Source: CAZMYO01 sp964570525
Lineage (GTDB): Bacteria > Patescibacteriota > Patescibacteriia > Magasanikbacterales > GWA2-37-8
DNA: 35,741 nucleotides
Direction of reading: 5' to 3'
Assembly (NCBI GenBank): GCA_964570525.1
Contig: CAZMYO010000009.1
Span: 1-35,741 of the forward strand
Part shown: positions 1-6,481 of the stretch, in pieces
Numbering within the stretch: position 1 is the stretch's first letter
Layout: every line of letters starts with the position of its first letter
Notes under the pieces: generated by a model
What the model was told of the DNA's origin: nothing
The model's database searches: none
Seen by the model: only the letters and a program-made list of their open reading frames with translations
Translations under genes and position numbers: made by a program

Positions 1-105
1 AACATCGGATATCAGGACGCGGAAAAACTGTTTTATTTTATGGATGTGGGGGATAAAGTGGAGGTAAAAGGAAAAACTCCCGTGCGTGTTGTGGTTAACA
101 AGTAA
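1..105 (+). CDS. C-terminal end of a probable L,D-transpeptidase (partial)
   Basis: An open frame enters from the left edge and ends with TAA at 103-105, giving 34 residues that begin NIGYQDAEKLFYFMDVGD. This resembles the stretch just after the catalytic SHGC(V/I)N motif of YkuD-type L,D-transpeptidases, where an Asn is followed by a [D]A.xLY helix and then a 'vGxxVxV' strand. Family members make 3-3 peptidoglycan cross-links or attach proteins to peptidoglycan outside the membrane. The catalytic cysteine would lie just outside the window, so the assignment rests on this short tail and is tentative. Confidence 0.45.
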   Translation, partial: NIGYQDAEKLFYFMDVGDKVEVKGKTPVRVVVNK

Positions 106-117
106 CAATGATTTTAA

Positions 118-163
118 AAACGTCAACGCTAAAAACGTCAAACAAACGTCAAACAAACGTCAA
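118..163. repeat. Short tandem repeat, about 11-bp period
   Basis: The octamer AAACGTCA recurs at 133, 144 and 155 with exact 11-bp spacing, and a related copy lies at 118. It sits just upstream of the promoter for the small membrane protein gene. It could be a binding array or simple slippage; nothing else in the sequence assigns a role. Confidence 0.6.
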
Positions 164-168
164 TGCCC

Positions 169-197
169 TTGACAAGAAGTTTAAAACATGTTACAGT
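169..197 (+). promoter_or_regulatory. Sigma70-type promoter for the 265-561 gene
   Basis: TTGACA at 169-174, a 17-bp spacer, then TACAGT at 192-197. The -35 is perfect and the -10 matches 4 of 6. The start codon follows about 67 bases downstream. Confidence 0.6.
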
Positions 198-264
198 GTG
201 ACGTTATCGGCTACCGTTGTGTCGCATGGTGCGGCCAACTTTTTCCCGATAACACGGAGCCAAA

Positions 265-561
265 ATGATCACCTTTTTGAAGAATTTGGCCATGGCCGTC
301 GTCATCGACTCGAACATCGTGCAGCTCGGCGTAATCTTGATGATTATACTGGGCTTCGCCATGACCATGATCCTACTCGCGAAAGAGCGTTTTGAGATGG
401 CGAAGTGCAAAAAGAGGAATGAGCCCCTCTTCCACAGACATCTGCTGATGAATTCTCGGTGGTCCTACTGGTCGTGCTATCTCGTCGGTAGCCTCCAGGC
501 GCTGGCCGCTCTCACGCTTTTCGCCGCCTTTGCGGGTGCGATCTGCTTGAGAAGTATTTAG
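265..561 (+). CDS. Small orphan membrane protein, two predicted TM segments
   Basis: A 98-residue protein that I do not recognise. Two hydrophobic stretches (about residues 17-38 and 70-95) flank a basic, Cys/Trp-containing loop (about 40-68), so a two-span inner-membrane topology is likely. The ATG at 265 is preceded by CGGAG about 6 bases upstream, a clear ribosome binding site that most core genes here lack. The gene is a stand-alone unit, with a consensus promoter at 169-197 and a GC-rich hairpin just after its stop. Several overlapping frames are open, but only this one has the ribosome binding site and hydrophobic pattern. No function is proposed. Confidence 0.65.
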   Translation: MITFLKNLAMAVVIDSNIVQLGVILMIILGFAMTMILLAKERFEMAKCKKRNEPLFHRHLLMNSRWSYWSCYLVGSLQALAALTLFAAFAGAICLRSI

Positions 562-587
562 TCCTGACGAACGACTCAACTCCGGTC

Positions 588-611
588 GGCCGGCGCTACC
601 CTGCGCCGGCC
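588..611 (+). terminator. GC-rich terminator hairpin
   Basis: A perfect 9-bp stem (GGCCGGCGC / GCGCCGGCC) with a 6-base loop lies 26 bases after the stop of the 265-561 gene. The following tract is only moderately T-rich, so it could be a weak intrinsic terminator or an RNA-stabilising end. Confidence 0.6.
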
Positions 612-624
612 TCCTAATTTTATC

Positions 625-653
625 TTGACAGAAGTAAGTTGCTATGTTACCAT
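625..653 (+). promoter_or_regulatory. Possible distal nusA promoter
   Basis: TTGACA at 625-630, a 17-bp spacer and TACCAT at 648-653. It lies directly after the upstream hairpin and about 170 bases before nusA, in tandem with a better-matched promoter at 672-699. Confidence 0.45.
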
Positions 654-671
654 TATAACCATAAGAGCGCT

Positions 672-699
672 TTGATAAAGGTGCTCTTTGTTGTATAAT
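672..699 (+). promoter_or_regulatory. Proximal nusA promoter
   Basis: TTGATA at 672-677, a 16-bp spacer and a perfect TATAAT at 694-699. Transcription would begin near 706, at the edge of a long palindrome that would form the 5' end of the nusA leader. Confidence 0.65.
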
Positions 700-700
700 C

Positions 701-784
701 GATGTACGAAATACGAAACTTACGAAACTTACGAACTGGCCACCTTAGCTTTAGTATTTTCGTAGATTTCGTATTTCGTACATC
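701..784. repeat. Long imperfect palindrome in the nusA leader
   Basis: Arms built from TACGAAATACGAAA repeats face each other. The left arm begins GATGTACGAAATACGAAA and its complement ends the element at 784. The unit is 84 bp with about 25 pairs per arm. A degenerate AT-rich relative (AAAATACG ... CGTATTTT) occurs at 5929-5956 in the groES leader, which suggests a dispersed family. Confidence 0.7.
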
Positions 785-824
785 TTTAATCCAAATTGAT
801 CTTAGTTACTAACTGCGTCTATAT

Positions 825-2117
825 ATGTCCGAAATTACTAAAGCAATTCAGGCCCTCTGCGACGAGAAGGCTTTATCCTACGAAGCGGTGATGGAAACCA
901 TCGAGGCCGCGCTCGCTGCCGCCTACCGCAAGGACTTTGGCAACAAGCAGCAAAATATTAAAGTAAAATTTGATCCCGAAACCGGCGATATGCAGGCTTG
1001 GGATGTTAAAACCGTCGTCGCCAATATCGAGGAAGATGTTTTGGAAAAAGCGCAGGAAGAACTTTCGGCGCGGCGGGAAAAAGCGCGGGAAGAGGGGCGC
1101 GAGCTCACCGAAGAGGAGACGGCCGATTTACCGCGGTTTAACGCCAAAACCGAAATCATGCTCGCGAAAGCCAAGGAAATTTCCGCCCCCGCCCAAGGCG
1201 GGCAGGCAAGCGGCGGAAAGAAAAGCGCCAAGCTGGGCGATATTTTGGAAATTCCTTTGGAAATTTCGCATGAATTTGGCCGCATGGCCGCTCAAACCGC
1301 CAAGCAGGTAATTATCCAAAAAATTCGCGAGGCCGAGCGCACCGTGGTATTTGGCGACTTCAAAGGCCAAGAGGGCCAGCTTTTGCTCGGCACAATTCAG
1401 CGCGTGGAAGGACGCAAAATACTGGTGGATCTTGGAAAAATTACCGGCATTGTTCCTTCCGATCAGCAAATTCATAATGAACACTATCGCCCGGGGGCGC
1501 GCCTGAAATTTTTTGTCGTATCGGTAGAGATGACGGCCCGCGGTCCGGAGATAATTCTCTCTCGCAGCAATAGTGGTATGGTTCGCGAGATCTTTAGACA
1601 AGAAATTCCCGAGGTCGCGAGCGGCGTTATTGAAATTAAAGGCATTGCCCGCGATCCCGGTTTTCGGTCTAAAGTCGCCGTCGCCACGAGCGATTCGTCC
1701 ATCGACCCAATCGGCTCTTGCATCGGCCAGCGCGGCAGCCGCATCAATACCATCATTGAAGAATTAGGCGGAGAAAAAATAGACGTGATTCAACACAGCG
1801 ATGATTCGACGCAGTACATTTCACATTCGCTTTCACCAGCGAAAGTAATGAGAGTAGAACTCAACGAAGCGGATAAGAACGCCACGGTAACCGTAGCCCC
1901 AACGCAGTTTTCCATTGCTATTGGCCGGAGCGGCCAGAATGTTCGCCTCGCGTCTGAACTCGTGGGTTGGCGCATCAACGTAGTACAGCAAGGTGAAGAA
2001 GCCGCGGCCCCGGCGGCAGAAGAAACAGCAGCCGAAGAAGCCCCAGCGGAGGAAAAAAAGGAAGCCACTGAAATAGCCGAAGTAGAGGCTCCGATTGAAG
2101 CGGCTAAAGAAGAATAA
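825..2117 (+). CDS. nusA: Transcription termination/antitermination factor NusA
   Basis: A 430-residue NusA that binds RNA polymerase and nascent RNA to modulate pausing, termination and antitermination. The N-terminal polymerase-binding domain covers about residues 1-135. An S1 domain follows (about 175-250, 'GTIQRVEGRKILVDLG'), then two KH domains with GxxG-type loops ('CIGQRGSRI' near 298 and 'AIGRSGQNVR' near 367). The tail after about 395 is a low-complexity Ala/Glu stretch, in place of the acidic repeats seen in some proteobacterial NusA. A short Gly-rich insert near residue 124-130 (PAQGGQASGG) is encoded by a repeat that occurs again at 29410. The start at 825 fits the family; no clear Shine-Dalgarno is visible. 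yidC follows within 52 bases. The usual partners rimP and infB are not adjacent. Confidence 0.95.
   Translation: MSEITKAIQALCDEKALSYEAVMETIEAALAAAYRKDFGNKQQNIKVKFDPETGDMQAWDVKTVVANIEEDVLEKAQEELSARREKAREEGRELTEEETADLPRFNAKTEIMLAKAKEISAPAQGGQASGGKKSAKLGDILEIPLEISHEFGRMAAQTAKQVIIQKIREAERTVVFGDFKGQEGQLLLGTIQRVEGRKILVDLGKITGIVPSDQQIHNEHYRPGARLKFFVVSVEMTARGPEIILSRSNSGMVREIFRQEIPEVASGVIEIKGIARDPGFRSKVAVATSDSSIDPIGSCIGQRGSRINTIIEELGGEKIDVIQHSDDSTQYISHSLSPAKVMRVELNEADKNATVTVAPTQFSIAIGRSGQNVRLASELVGWRINVVQQGEEAAAPAAEETAAEEAPAEEKKEATEIAEVEAPIEAAKEE
1191..1213. repeat. GGCGGGCAGGC-type repeat inside nusA
   Basis: AAGGCGGGCAGGCAAGCGG at 1195-1213 is repeated exactly (19 bp) at 29410-29428 in an unrelated secretion-region gene. 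In nusA it encodes the Gly/Ala/Ser-rich linker between the N-terminal domain and S1. Confidence 0.6.
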
Positions 2118-2169
2118 TTTAATAAAAAAATATCCATAATTAGAAATTGGATATTTGATATTTTCGTTT

Positions 2170-2931
2170 ATGTTGTCTTCCATTTTCCACGCCATTCTCT
2201 ACCAGCCGATTTTTAATGTTTTTGTTTGGCTCTACAATGTTCTCCCCGGGCATGATATGGGTGTTGTGATTTTGGCAGTTACCATTATTCTCCGCCTCAT
2301 TCTCTATCCGCTTACCTCGTCTTCCATTAAGGCCCAAAAATCTCTTCAAGATTTACAGCCCAAGCTTGAAGAAATCAAAAAGCAGTACGCCGACGATAAG
2401 CAAAAGCAGGCGCAGGCCACGATGGAGCTCTACAAAAATAATAAAGTTAATCCGCTGGCTTCATGCTTGCCGATGCTTGTTCAACTGCCGATTCTTATCG
2501 CTCTATTCTTAGTAATGCGCGATGGCCTTGCCTCGGCTGACCTCACAAAAAATCTTTATCCGTTCGTGCACAATCCCGGCACTCTTAACCCGATTTCCTT
2601 GGGTTTCTTGGATCTTAGCAAGCCCAACGCGGTCCTCGCTATCTTGGCCGGTTTGGCGCAGTTTTTCCAAGCCAAAACTCTTAGCCGAAAATCTCCTCCT
2701 AAAGAAGCGGGTGCCGGCAGTAAAGATGAAGGCATGATGGCAATGATGAACAAGCAGATGCTTTATTTTATGCCGCTCATGACTGTGCTCATCGGTTTTC
2801 GTTTTGCGGCCGGGCTCACCCTCTACTGGTTTTTGAGTACCGCGCTTATGGTTGTGCAACAGCTTATTTTGTTTAGAAAAAATAGGGTGGCTAAAGCAAG
2901 CGCGGTGATTGAAGGGGAAATAGTAAAGTAG
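2170..2931 (+). CDS. yidC: Membrane protein insertase YidC/Oxa1 family
   Basis: A 253-residue YidC/Oxa1-type insertase, which places membrane proteins into the cytoplasmic membrane alone or with Sec. It has the short, Gram-positive-like architecture without the large periplasmic domain: a first TM (about 15-30), TM2 with the family's conserved Arg ('VTIILRLILYPLT'), a coiled cytoplasmic hairpin ('QPKLEEIKKQYADDKQKQ'), then 'NPLASCLPMLVQLPILIALF' and two C-terminal TMs ending '..LYWFLSTALMVVQQ'. I prefer the ATG at 2170 to an in-frame TTG at 2155, because it puts the hydrophobic start in the usual place. It follows nusA closely and ends at a bidirectional terminator. Confidence 0.93.
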   Translation: MLSSIFHAILYQPIFNVFVWLYNVLPGHDMGVVILAVTIILRLILYPLTSSSIKAQKSLQDLQPKLEEIKKQYADDKQKQAQATMELYKNNKVNPLASCLPMLVQLPILIALFLVMRDGLASADLTKNLYPFVHNPGTLNPISLGFLDLSKPNAVLAILAGLAQFFQAKTLSRKSPPKEAGAGSKDEGMMAMMNKQMLYFMPLMTVLIGFRFAAGLTLYWFLSTALMVVQQLILFRKNRVAKASAVIEGEIVK

Positions 2932-2962
2932 AGAGATTGAGAATATACCCCAATGAAACAAG

Positions 2963-2988
2963 AAACCCTCCGGTATGGAGGGTTTTTT
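2963..2988. terminator. Bidirectional intrinsic terminator
   Basis: A 9-bp perfect stem (AAACCCTCC / GGAGGGTTT, loop 2972-2976) followed by six T on the plus strand. It lies between yidC (+) and the convergent lipoprotein gene (-), so it can serve both. Confidence 0.85.
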
Positions 2989-3002
2989 AGGTGGAGTGCT
3001 GG

Positions 3003-3290
3003 CTACTTCTTCTGCGTCAGGTTACAGCTGTTGTCGTCACACCGCGGCGTCTTTTTTTCGTTTTTTCGGTGCCATTCCCACACCTCTTCCAACTTGTGCG
3101 GAGGCTCTCCGGGCCGGAGCGGCGCTTGGCACAAGCAGGAATTTGGGGAATAGCGCTCGCCGTAAGCGTTTTTATGAAAATACTTCCGACAGATGGAAGT
3201 ACAGTCGCCGCGCCGGATCCACCGCGCGTCCCACCACCAGCCACAGCCGTTGAGAGTCAGCAAGGCGAGTAGCGCTAAGATTTTTCGCAT
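3003..3290 (-). CDS. Small cysteine-rich lipoprotein
   Basis: A 95-residue exported lipoprotein of unknown function. The N-terminus is a classic type II signal: MRKI, then a Leu-rich core and the lipobox LNGC near residue 16, so the mature protein should be lipid-anchored at Cys16. The mature part is short, basic and Cys-rich (CTSIC, SCLC, RC..NSC), which suggests disulfides outside the cell. AAGGAG lies 6 bases before the ATG, a strong ribosome binding site. A promoter (TTGATA-17-TAAAGT) lies upstream, and it shares the bidirectional terminator with yidC. Other frames overlapping here have no signal sequence or ribosome binding site. Confidence 0.75.
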   Translation of the reverse strand: MRKILALLALLTLNGCGWWWDARWIRRGDCTSICRKYFHKNAYGERYSPNSCLCQAPLRPGEPPHKLEEVWEWHRKNEKKTPRCDDNSCNLTQKK

Positions 3291-3328
3291 CGTTTTCTCC
3301 TTGTCCTCATTGGTTATCTCGCCATTTC

Positions 3329-3357
3329 ACTTTACTACCATCGGTAATTTTTATCAA
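3329..3357 (-). promoter_or_regulatory. Promoter for the 3003-3290 lipoprotein
   Basis: Read on the minus strand: TTGATA (3357-3352), a 17-bp spacer, TAAAGT (3334-3329), about 39 bases before the start codon. Confidence 0.5.
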
Positions 3358-3378
3358 GCGCTACCAGCCTTTTCCCCA

Positions 3379-3405
3379 GCCAAAGGCGGGCAAGGCGCCT
3401 TTGGC
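3379..3405. repeat. Perfect 10-bp palindrome in the divergent intergenic region
   Basis: GCCAAAGGCG and CGCCTTTGGC with a 7-base loop. It overlaps the -35 of the plus-strand promoter at 3401 and lies next to the minus-strand promoter, so it may be an operator, or another copy of the GGCGGGCAAG-type repeats seen inside genes here. Confidence 0.6.
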
Positions 3406-3429
3406 GGAAAATTCGGATTCAAGTATACT
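3401..3429 (+). promoter_or_regulatory. Promoter for the 3436 gene, nearly leaderless
   Basis: TTGGCG, a 17-bp spacer and TATACT at 3424-3429. The start codon at 3436 lies about where transcription should start, so the message may have no 5' leader. Confidence 0.5.
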
Positions 3430-3571
3430 ACTAACATGTTGAATAGCCCTCTCGAACAATCTATTTTTAAAACTCTGGCCTATTTTGATTTGCTGAACTA
3501 TCCTCTTACCAAAGAAGAATTGTTTCGATATTTGTGGATGCCGCCGCAAGTGGTGTATGAGGAGTTTGTTC

Positions 3572-3648
3572 TGTCATTGCGAGCAGAGCGAAGCAATCCC
3601 CCGGAGATCGCCATGTCGGTCGTCTCCAGCAACCTCCTCGCGATGACA
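3572..3648. repeat. TGTCATTGCGAG-type palindromic element, in frame
   Basis: A 77-bp element beginning TGTCATTGCGAG and ending CTCGCGATGACA, i.e. imperfect terminal inverted repeats. It encodes LSLRAERSNPP...SSNLLAMT inside the nucleotidyltransferase gene. Confidence 0.85.
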
Positions 3649-4160
3649 GAACAAAAATACGGCTATTATTTTTTATTGGGGCGAGAGGACACGGTGGAGC
3701 GTCGTCGCCGCGCCATCGTCCCAACCGAGCTTAAATTAAGAAAAGCCCGGCACGCCGCAAAACTTTTATGCTCCATTCCTTTTCTCCGGGCCATCTTTGT
3801 TTGCAACTCGGTGGGGGCGGAGGTGGCGAGGCCAGAGAGCGACATTGATTTTTTCATCGTCGCCGAGCCAAATCGTATTTGGCTCGTCCGTTTTTTTACC
3901 AATTTTATCTTGCGCCTCTTTGGTCTGCGCACTTATGGAACCCATGAGCGCGACCGTATCTGTCTGTCGTTTTATGTAGACGCAGATCACCTTGATTTAG
4001 CCCCCTGGCGCGTGGCCGATGACGACATCCACTTCGCTTACTGGCTTCATCAAATGTTGCCGATATATGATCCGGGAAATTATTACGAAAAGTTTTTAGA
4101 AGCCAACAGCTGGACGAAAAGATTTTTACCGAACATGCGAATCCCTCCTAATAAAAAAAT

Positions 4161-4216
4161 GGGGAGGTGTTGGTGGGCGGCGGCAAACACACCCCCACCC
4201 CTCTTTTTAGAGGGGA
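4161..4216. repeat. Palindromic element that breaks the nucleotidyltransferase frame
   Basis: It begins GGGGAGGTG and ends with CCCCTCTTTTTAGAGGGG, itself a hairpin. It resembles the ends of the DUF559 unit at 11697-12223 (CCCCTC-TTTTTA-GAGGGG and GGGGAGGT parts). Its length of about 56 bp leaves remainder 2 on division by 3, matching the frame change. Confidence 0.7.
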
Positions 4217-4510
4217 ATTATCGATTCTCGGTCATCTTTGGAAACGGGCTTGGGAAAAAATGTGGCGCGGCGCGTACGGCGATCTGCTGGAAAAGCAAGC
4301 CAAATATTTTCAGTGGACGAAACTCAAGCTATCGGTGAAAGAAAAATCAAAACTAAACGATCACGGAGTGGTGATCAAAGAGGGGGTTATCAAATTACAC
4401 GAGAATGATACCAGACGCGATTATCGGGAAAAGTGGCTTCAAAGAATATCCAATATCCAATCAAATTTTAAACATTCGTAATCCCCGCCCAAGCGTGGAC
4501 TTTATACTAT

Positions 4511-5815
4511 ATGTCTCTCAATAAAATCATAAATTATCTTCTACTCCTGTTGCTCTTCCTCCTCCCGTGGCAAACGCGGTGGATTTATAAGCCGGGCGTA
4601 TTGAACGGGGGGTTTTGGGAATATGGCACGCGGAGTCTTTATGCTACGGAAATTTTATTATGGCTGGTAATTATTTTGTTCGCGGTTGGCCGGTTTCGTC
4701 ATAAAGAATATTGTCCCGATCTCGAAGGATCGAGGATTCCGACTCGCCGTCGGGAGCAGAGAGTATTGAATTATGAATATTTTTTCACCGCCCTTTGGCT
4801 CGGCGGCGTTGTTCAAGGGGCGCTGGCCGTTTGGCAATTTTTTACGCAAGCGGTAATCGCCAATAAGTGGCTGGGGATAGCCGGGCAATCTCCCGGTGAG
4901 CTCGGCAGTTTTGTAATTGAGCTTGCCAGTGGGCGCTGGCTCCGCGCTTACGGCGCTTTTGGCTCGCCTAATATTCTTGGAGGGTATCTGGCCGTTGTTT
5001 TTATTGTTGGACTCCTGCTGTATTTTGAGAGCAGCCCGCGGCAGAAAGTTTTGATGACGCTGGGACAGATATTTATTCTTCTCGGATTGATTTTATCTTT
5101 TTCCCGTGGCGCCTGGCTCGCGGCGGCGGTGGGGGCGCTGGCCCTATGTGTCATTGCGAGGAGCGAAGGAACGACCTGGCTTCGCCGAAGCGTGGCTACG
5201 CCAAGGCGAGCGAAGCAATCCCCCGACCGGAGTGCTTATCCTGCTAACAATAGTAGTTCTGAAATCAAGGGGATCGCCACGTCGGTCGTCCCGCCAAGGC
5301 GGGACTCTCTCCTCGCGATGACAATAAAACAAATCATTTTTTCACTACTGATTGTGGCAACGCTTGCCGTTATTCTAAAACCATTATTCCTTATTCGCCT
5401 GGAGGGCACCGGCCGCCTGGAAGAAAAGTCTATTACCGAACGGGTGAGCCAGTACCAAGAATTCTCCAGAATTTTTTCCACACATCCATTTTTCGGTGTG
5501 GGGCCGGGCGCGTATACGCTGGCGCTTTACGAACAAAATTCTCATCTTCCCGTTTGGCGCTATCAGCCGGTGCATAATGTCTATTTATTAATGTTAGCAG
5601 AGCTTGGAATTATCGGCTGTTTTCTTGTTTTCTTATTCTTTTATTTTTTTGTTAAACTTGTTTGGAAAAATAATCGGATATTCCTTCCGATCTTAATCCC
5701 TCTCTCTATTCTTGGCCTCTTTGACCACTGGCTGTGGAGTATGTATTTTGGGCTGTTGTTTTCATTCGCCGTCTTGGGTTGCCTTTTAAGTAGCGTATTT
5801 AAGCCAAAAAATTAG
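4511..5815 (+). CDS. O-antigen ligase / polymerase-like membrane protein (Wzy_C family)
   Basis: A 434-residue polytopic membrane protein with about 10 hydrophobic segments. The hallmark periplasmic loop is present near residues 325-360: 'RIFSTHPFFGVGPGAY', then 'PVHNVYLLMLAELGIIG'. This is the signature of O-antigen ligases and related glycan polymerases, which join lipid-linked glycans to acceptors outside the cytoplasmic membrane. The substrate is unknown; in this lineage, modification of a surface glycan or glycoprotein is a reasonable guess. Residues about 214-270 come from a 175-bp palindromic element (5149-5323) placed between TM segments, and another repeat-like stretch encodes about residues 69-84 (near 4713-4768). 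The frame survives both. It follows the broken nucleotidyltransferase gene by 29 bases, so the two were probably one operon. Confidence 0.85.
   Translation: MSLNKIINYLLLLLLFLLPWQTRWIYKPGVLNGGFWEYGTRSLYATEILLWLVIILFAVGRFRHKEYCPDLEGSRIPTRRREQRVLNYEYFFTALWLGGVVQGALAVWQFFTQAVIANKWLGIAGQSPGELGSFVIELASGRWLRAYGAFGSPNILGGYLAVVFIVGLLLYFESSPRQKVLMTLGQIFILLGLILSFSRGAWLAAAVGALALCVIARSEGTTWLRRSVATPRRAKQSPDRSAYPANNSSSEIKGIATSVVPPRRDSLLAMTIKQIIFSLLIVATLAVILKPLFLIRLEGTGRLEEKSITERVSQYQEFSRIFSTHPFFGVGPGAYTLALYEQNSHLPVWRYQPVHNVYLLMLAELGIIGCFLVFLFFYFFVKLVWKNNRIFLPILIPLSILGLFDHWLWSMYFGLLFSFAVLGCLLSSVFKPKN
5149..5323. repeat. TGTCATTGCGAG-type palindromic element (175 bp) in the ligase-like gene
   Basis: It begins TGTCATTGCGAGGAG and ends CTCCTCGCGATGACA, near-perfect 15-bp terminal inverted repeats, with an inner CCGCCAAGGCGGG palindrome. 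Translated in frame, it adds about 58 hydrophilic, Arg/Ser-rich residues to a membrane protein. Confidence 0.85.
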
Positions 5816-5853
5816 TATTTAGCGTAGTTGCTAATCAAATACTGCCAGCCCCC

Positions 5854-5881
5854 TTGACAGTTTTTTTATTTGTAGTACAAT
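5854..5881 (+). promoter_or_regulatory. groESL promoter
   Basis: A perfect TTGACA at 5854-5859, a 16-bp spacer and TACAAT at 5876-5881. It lies immediately before the CIRCE-like operator, as in HrcA-controlled chaperone operons. It leaves a leader of about 160 bases before groES. Confidence 0.8.
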
Positions 5882-5890
5882 GCAGTAGGC

Positions 5891-5919
5891 CTTATCACTC
5901 TAATATAGTGAGTGATAAG
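5891..5919 (+). promoter_or_regulatory. CIRCE-like heat-shock operator
   Basis: CTTATCACTC, nine bases, GAGTGATAAG: perfect 10-bp inverted arms with the CIRCE spacing. The canonical CIRCE arms are TTAGCACTC-N9-GAGTGCTAA; here one symmetric position differs in each arm (TTATCACTC). It overlaps the expected transcription start of groESL, so repression by HrcA, relieved on heat stress, is the natural model. No hrcA is in the window. Confidence 0.85.
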
Positions 5920-6051
5920 AGATGTTCAAAATACGGGAAACATTTCGTATTTTCGTATCGTTTCGTCACCGCCATGAGGCGGGACCACGCTGCGGCAGCA
6001 GGTAGTTCGCACATAACACATGTAACTTATCTTAATACATAATGCATACAT

Positions 6052-6339
6052 ATGAACATACGACCGCTCGGAGACAACGTTTTGGTAAAGCAAAAAAAGG
6101 AGGACGAAGTAACCTCTTTCGGCCTGGTTTTGCCTGGCGATAAAAAAGAGAAGGCGGAAGGCATCGTCGTTGCCGTGGGCCCGGGAAAACTGCTTGAGGA
6201 TGGCACGCGATCTCAAATGGATGTAAAGCCTGGCGACCAGGTTGTTCTCAAATCGTGGGGTGGAGATAAAGTTGAGCTTGATAAAGAGGAATATAAAATT
6301 GTTTCTCAAGATGAAATTTTAGGAGTGATTGAAAAATAA
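6052..6339 (+). CDS. groES: Co-chaperonin GroES (Cpn10)
   Basis: A 95-residue GroES of ordinary length. It opens with the conserved 'IRPLGDNVLVKQ', then a mobile-loop region with 'TSFGLVLPGD' (about 21-30), and later 'VAVGPGKLLEDG' and 'VKPGDQVVLKSWGG', ending 'YKIVSQDEILGVIE'. It forms the seven-fold lid over GroEL and enables ATP-driven folding in the cytosol. The ATG at 6052 is certain from the family N-terminus, though there is no Shine-Dalgarno. A CIRCE-like operator precedes it, and groEL follows after a 142-base gap occupied mostly by a palindromic element. Confidence 0.97.
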   Translation: MNIRPLGDNVLVKQKKEDEVTSFGLVLPGDKKEKAEGIVVAVGPGKLLEDGTRSQMDVKPGDQVVLKSWGGDKVELDKEEYKIVSQDEILGVIEK

Positions 6340-6345
6340 CAAGAA

Positions 6346-6452
6346 TGTCATTTCGAACGTAGAGAGAAATCTCTGTCCGTTGGTAAGTTGAGACAGAGAT
6401 CCCTCCCTCCAGAGGTGGGCAGGCGTCGGTGCGAACCTCGCTCGGGATGACA
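6346..6452. repeat. Palindromic element between groES and groEL
   Basis: It begins TGTCATTTCGAACG and ends CTCGCTCGGGATGACA, with an inner CTCTGTC / GACAGAG hairpin. The 107-bp element fills the spacer, so it is transcribed between the two cistrons and could affect RNA processing or the GroES:GroEL ratio. Confidence 0.8.
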
Positions 6453-6481
6453 ATTAAGTAATAATTAATACAAAATAAAGT

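Larger units (their letters stand above)
3436..4481 (+). pseudogene. Nucleotidyltransferase-domain protein, frameshifted by a repeat insertion
   Basis: The reading frame from 3436 gives a winged-helix-like N-terminus (QSIFKTLAYFDLLNYPLTKEE), then a nucleotidyltransferase motif, NSVGAEVARPESDIDFFIV near residues 122-140, with the paired acids DxD and an Asn where Gly is usual. This frame stops at 4338. The natural C-terminus (WEKMWRGAYGDLLEKQAKYFQ...) continues in another frame to 4481. The switch falls at a 56-bp palindromic element (4161-4216); removing its 56 bases reconnects the frames. A TGTCATTGCGAG-type element is inserted earlier without a shift (3572-3648). The substrate is unknown. 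The product is probably truncated, or the gene is recently inactivated; an assembly error is possible. I reject the longer upstream start at 3193 because it runs through the divergent promoters. Confidence 0.75.

Noticed and set aside
3193..3435. Longer N-terminus for the nucleotidyltransferase gene
   Set aside because: It would run over the divergent promoters and the palindrome and has no family similarity; ATG 3436 fits a promoter and a plausible N-terminal domain.
4161..4216. Programmed frameshift in the nucleotidyltransferase gene
   Set aside because: The shift coincides with an inserted palindrome of matching length, a simpler explanation than recoding.
5814..5843. Terminator after the ligase-like gene (AGTATTT / AAATACT)
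   Set aside because: The 7-bp AT-rich stem has a 16-base loop and no T run; too weak to call.
5854..6042. Small frame in the groES leader
   Set aside because: It overlaps the promoter and CIRCE-like operator and has no ribosome binding site or recognisable features.
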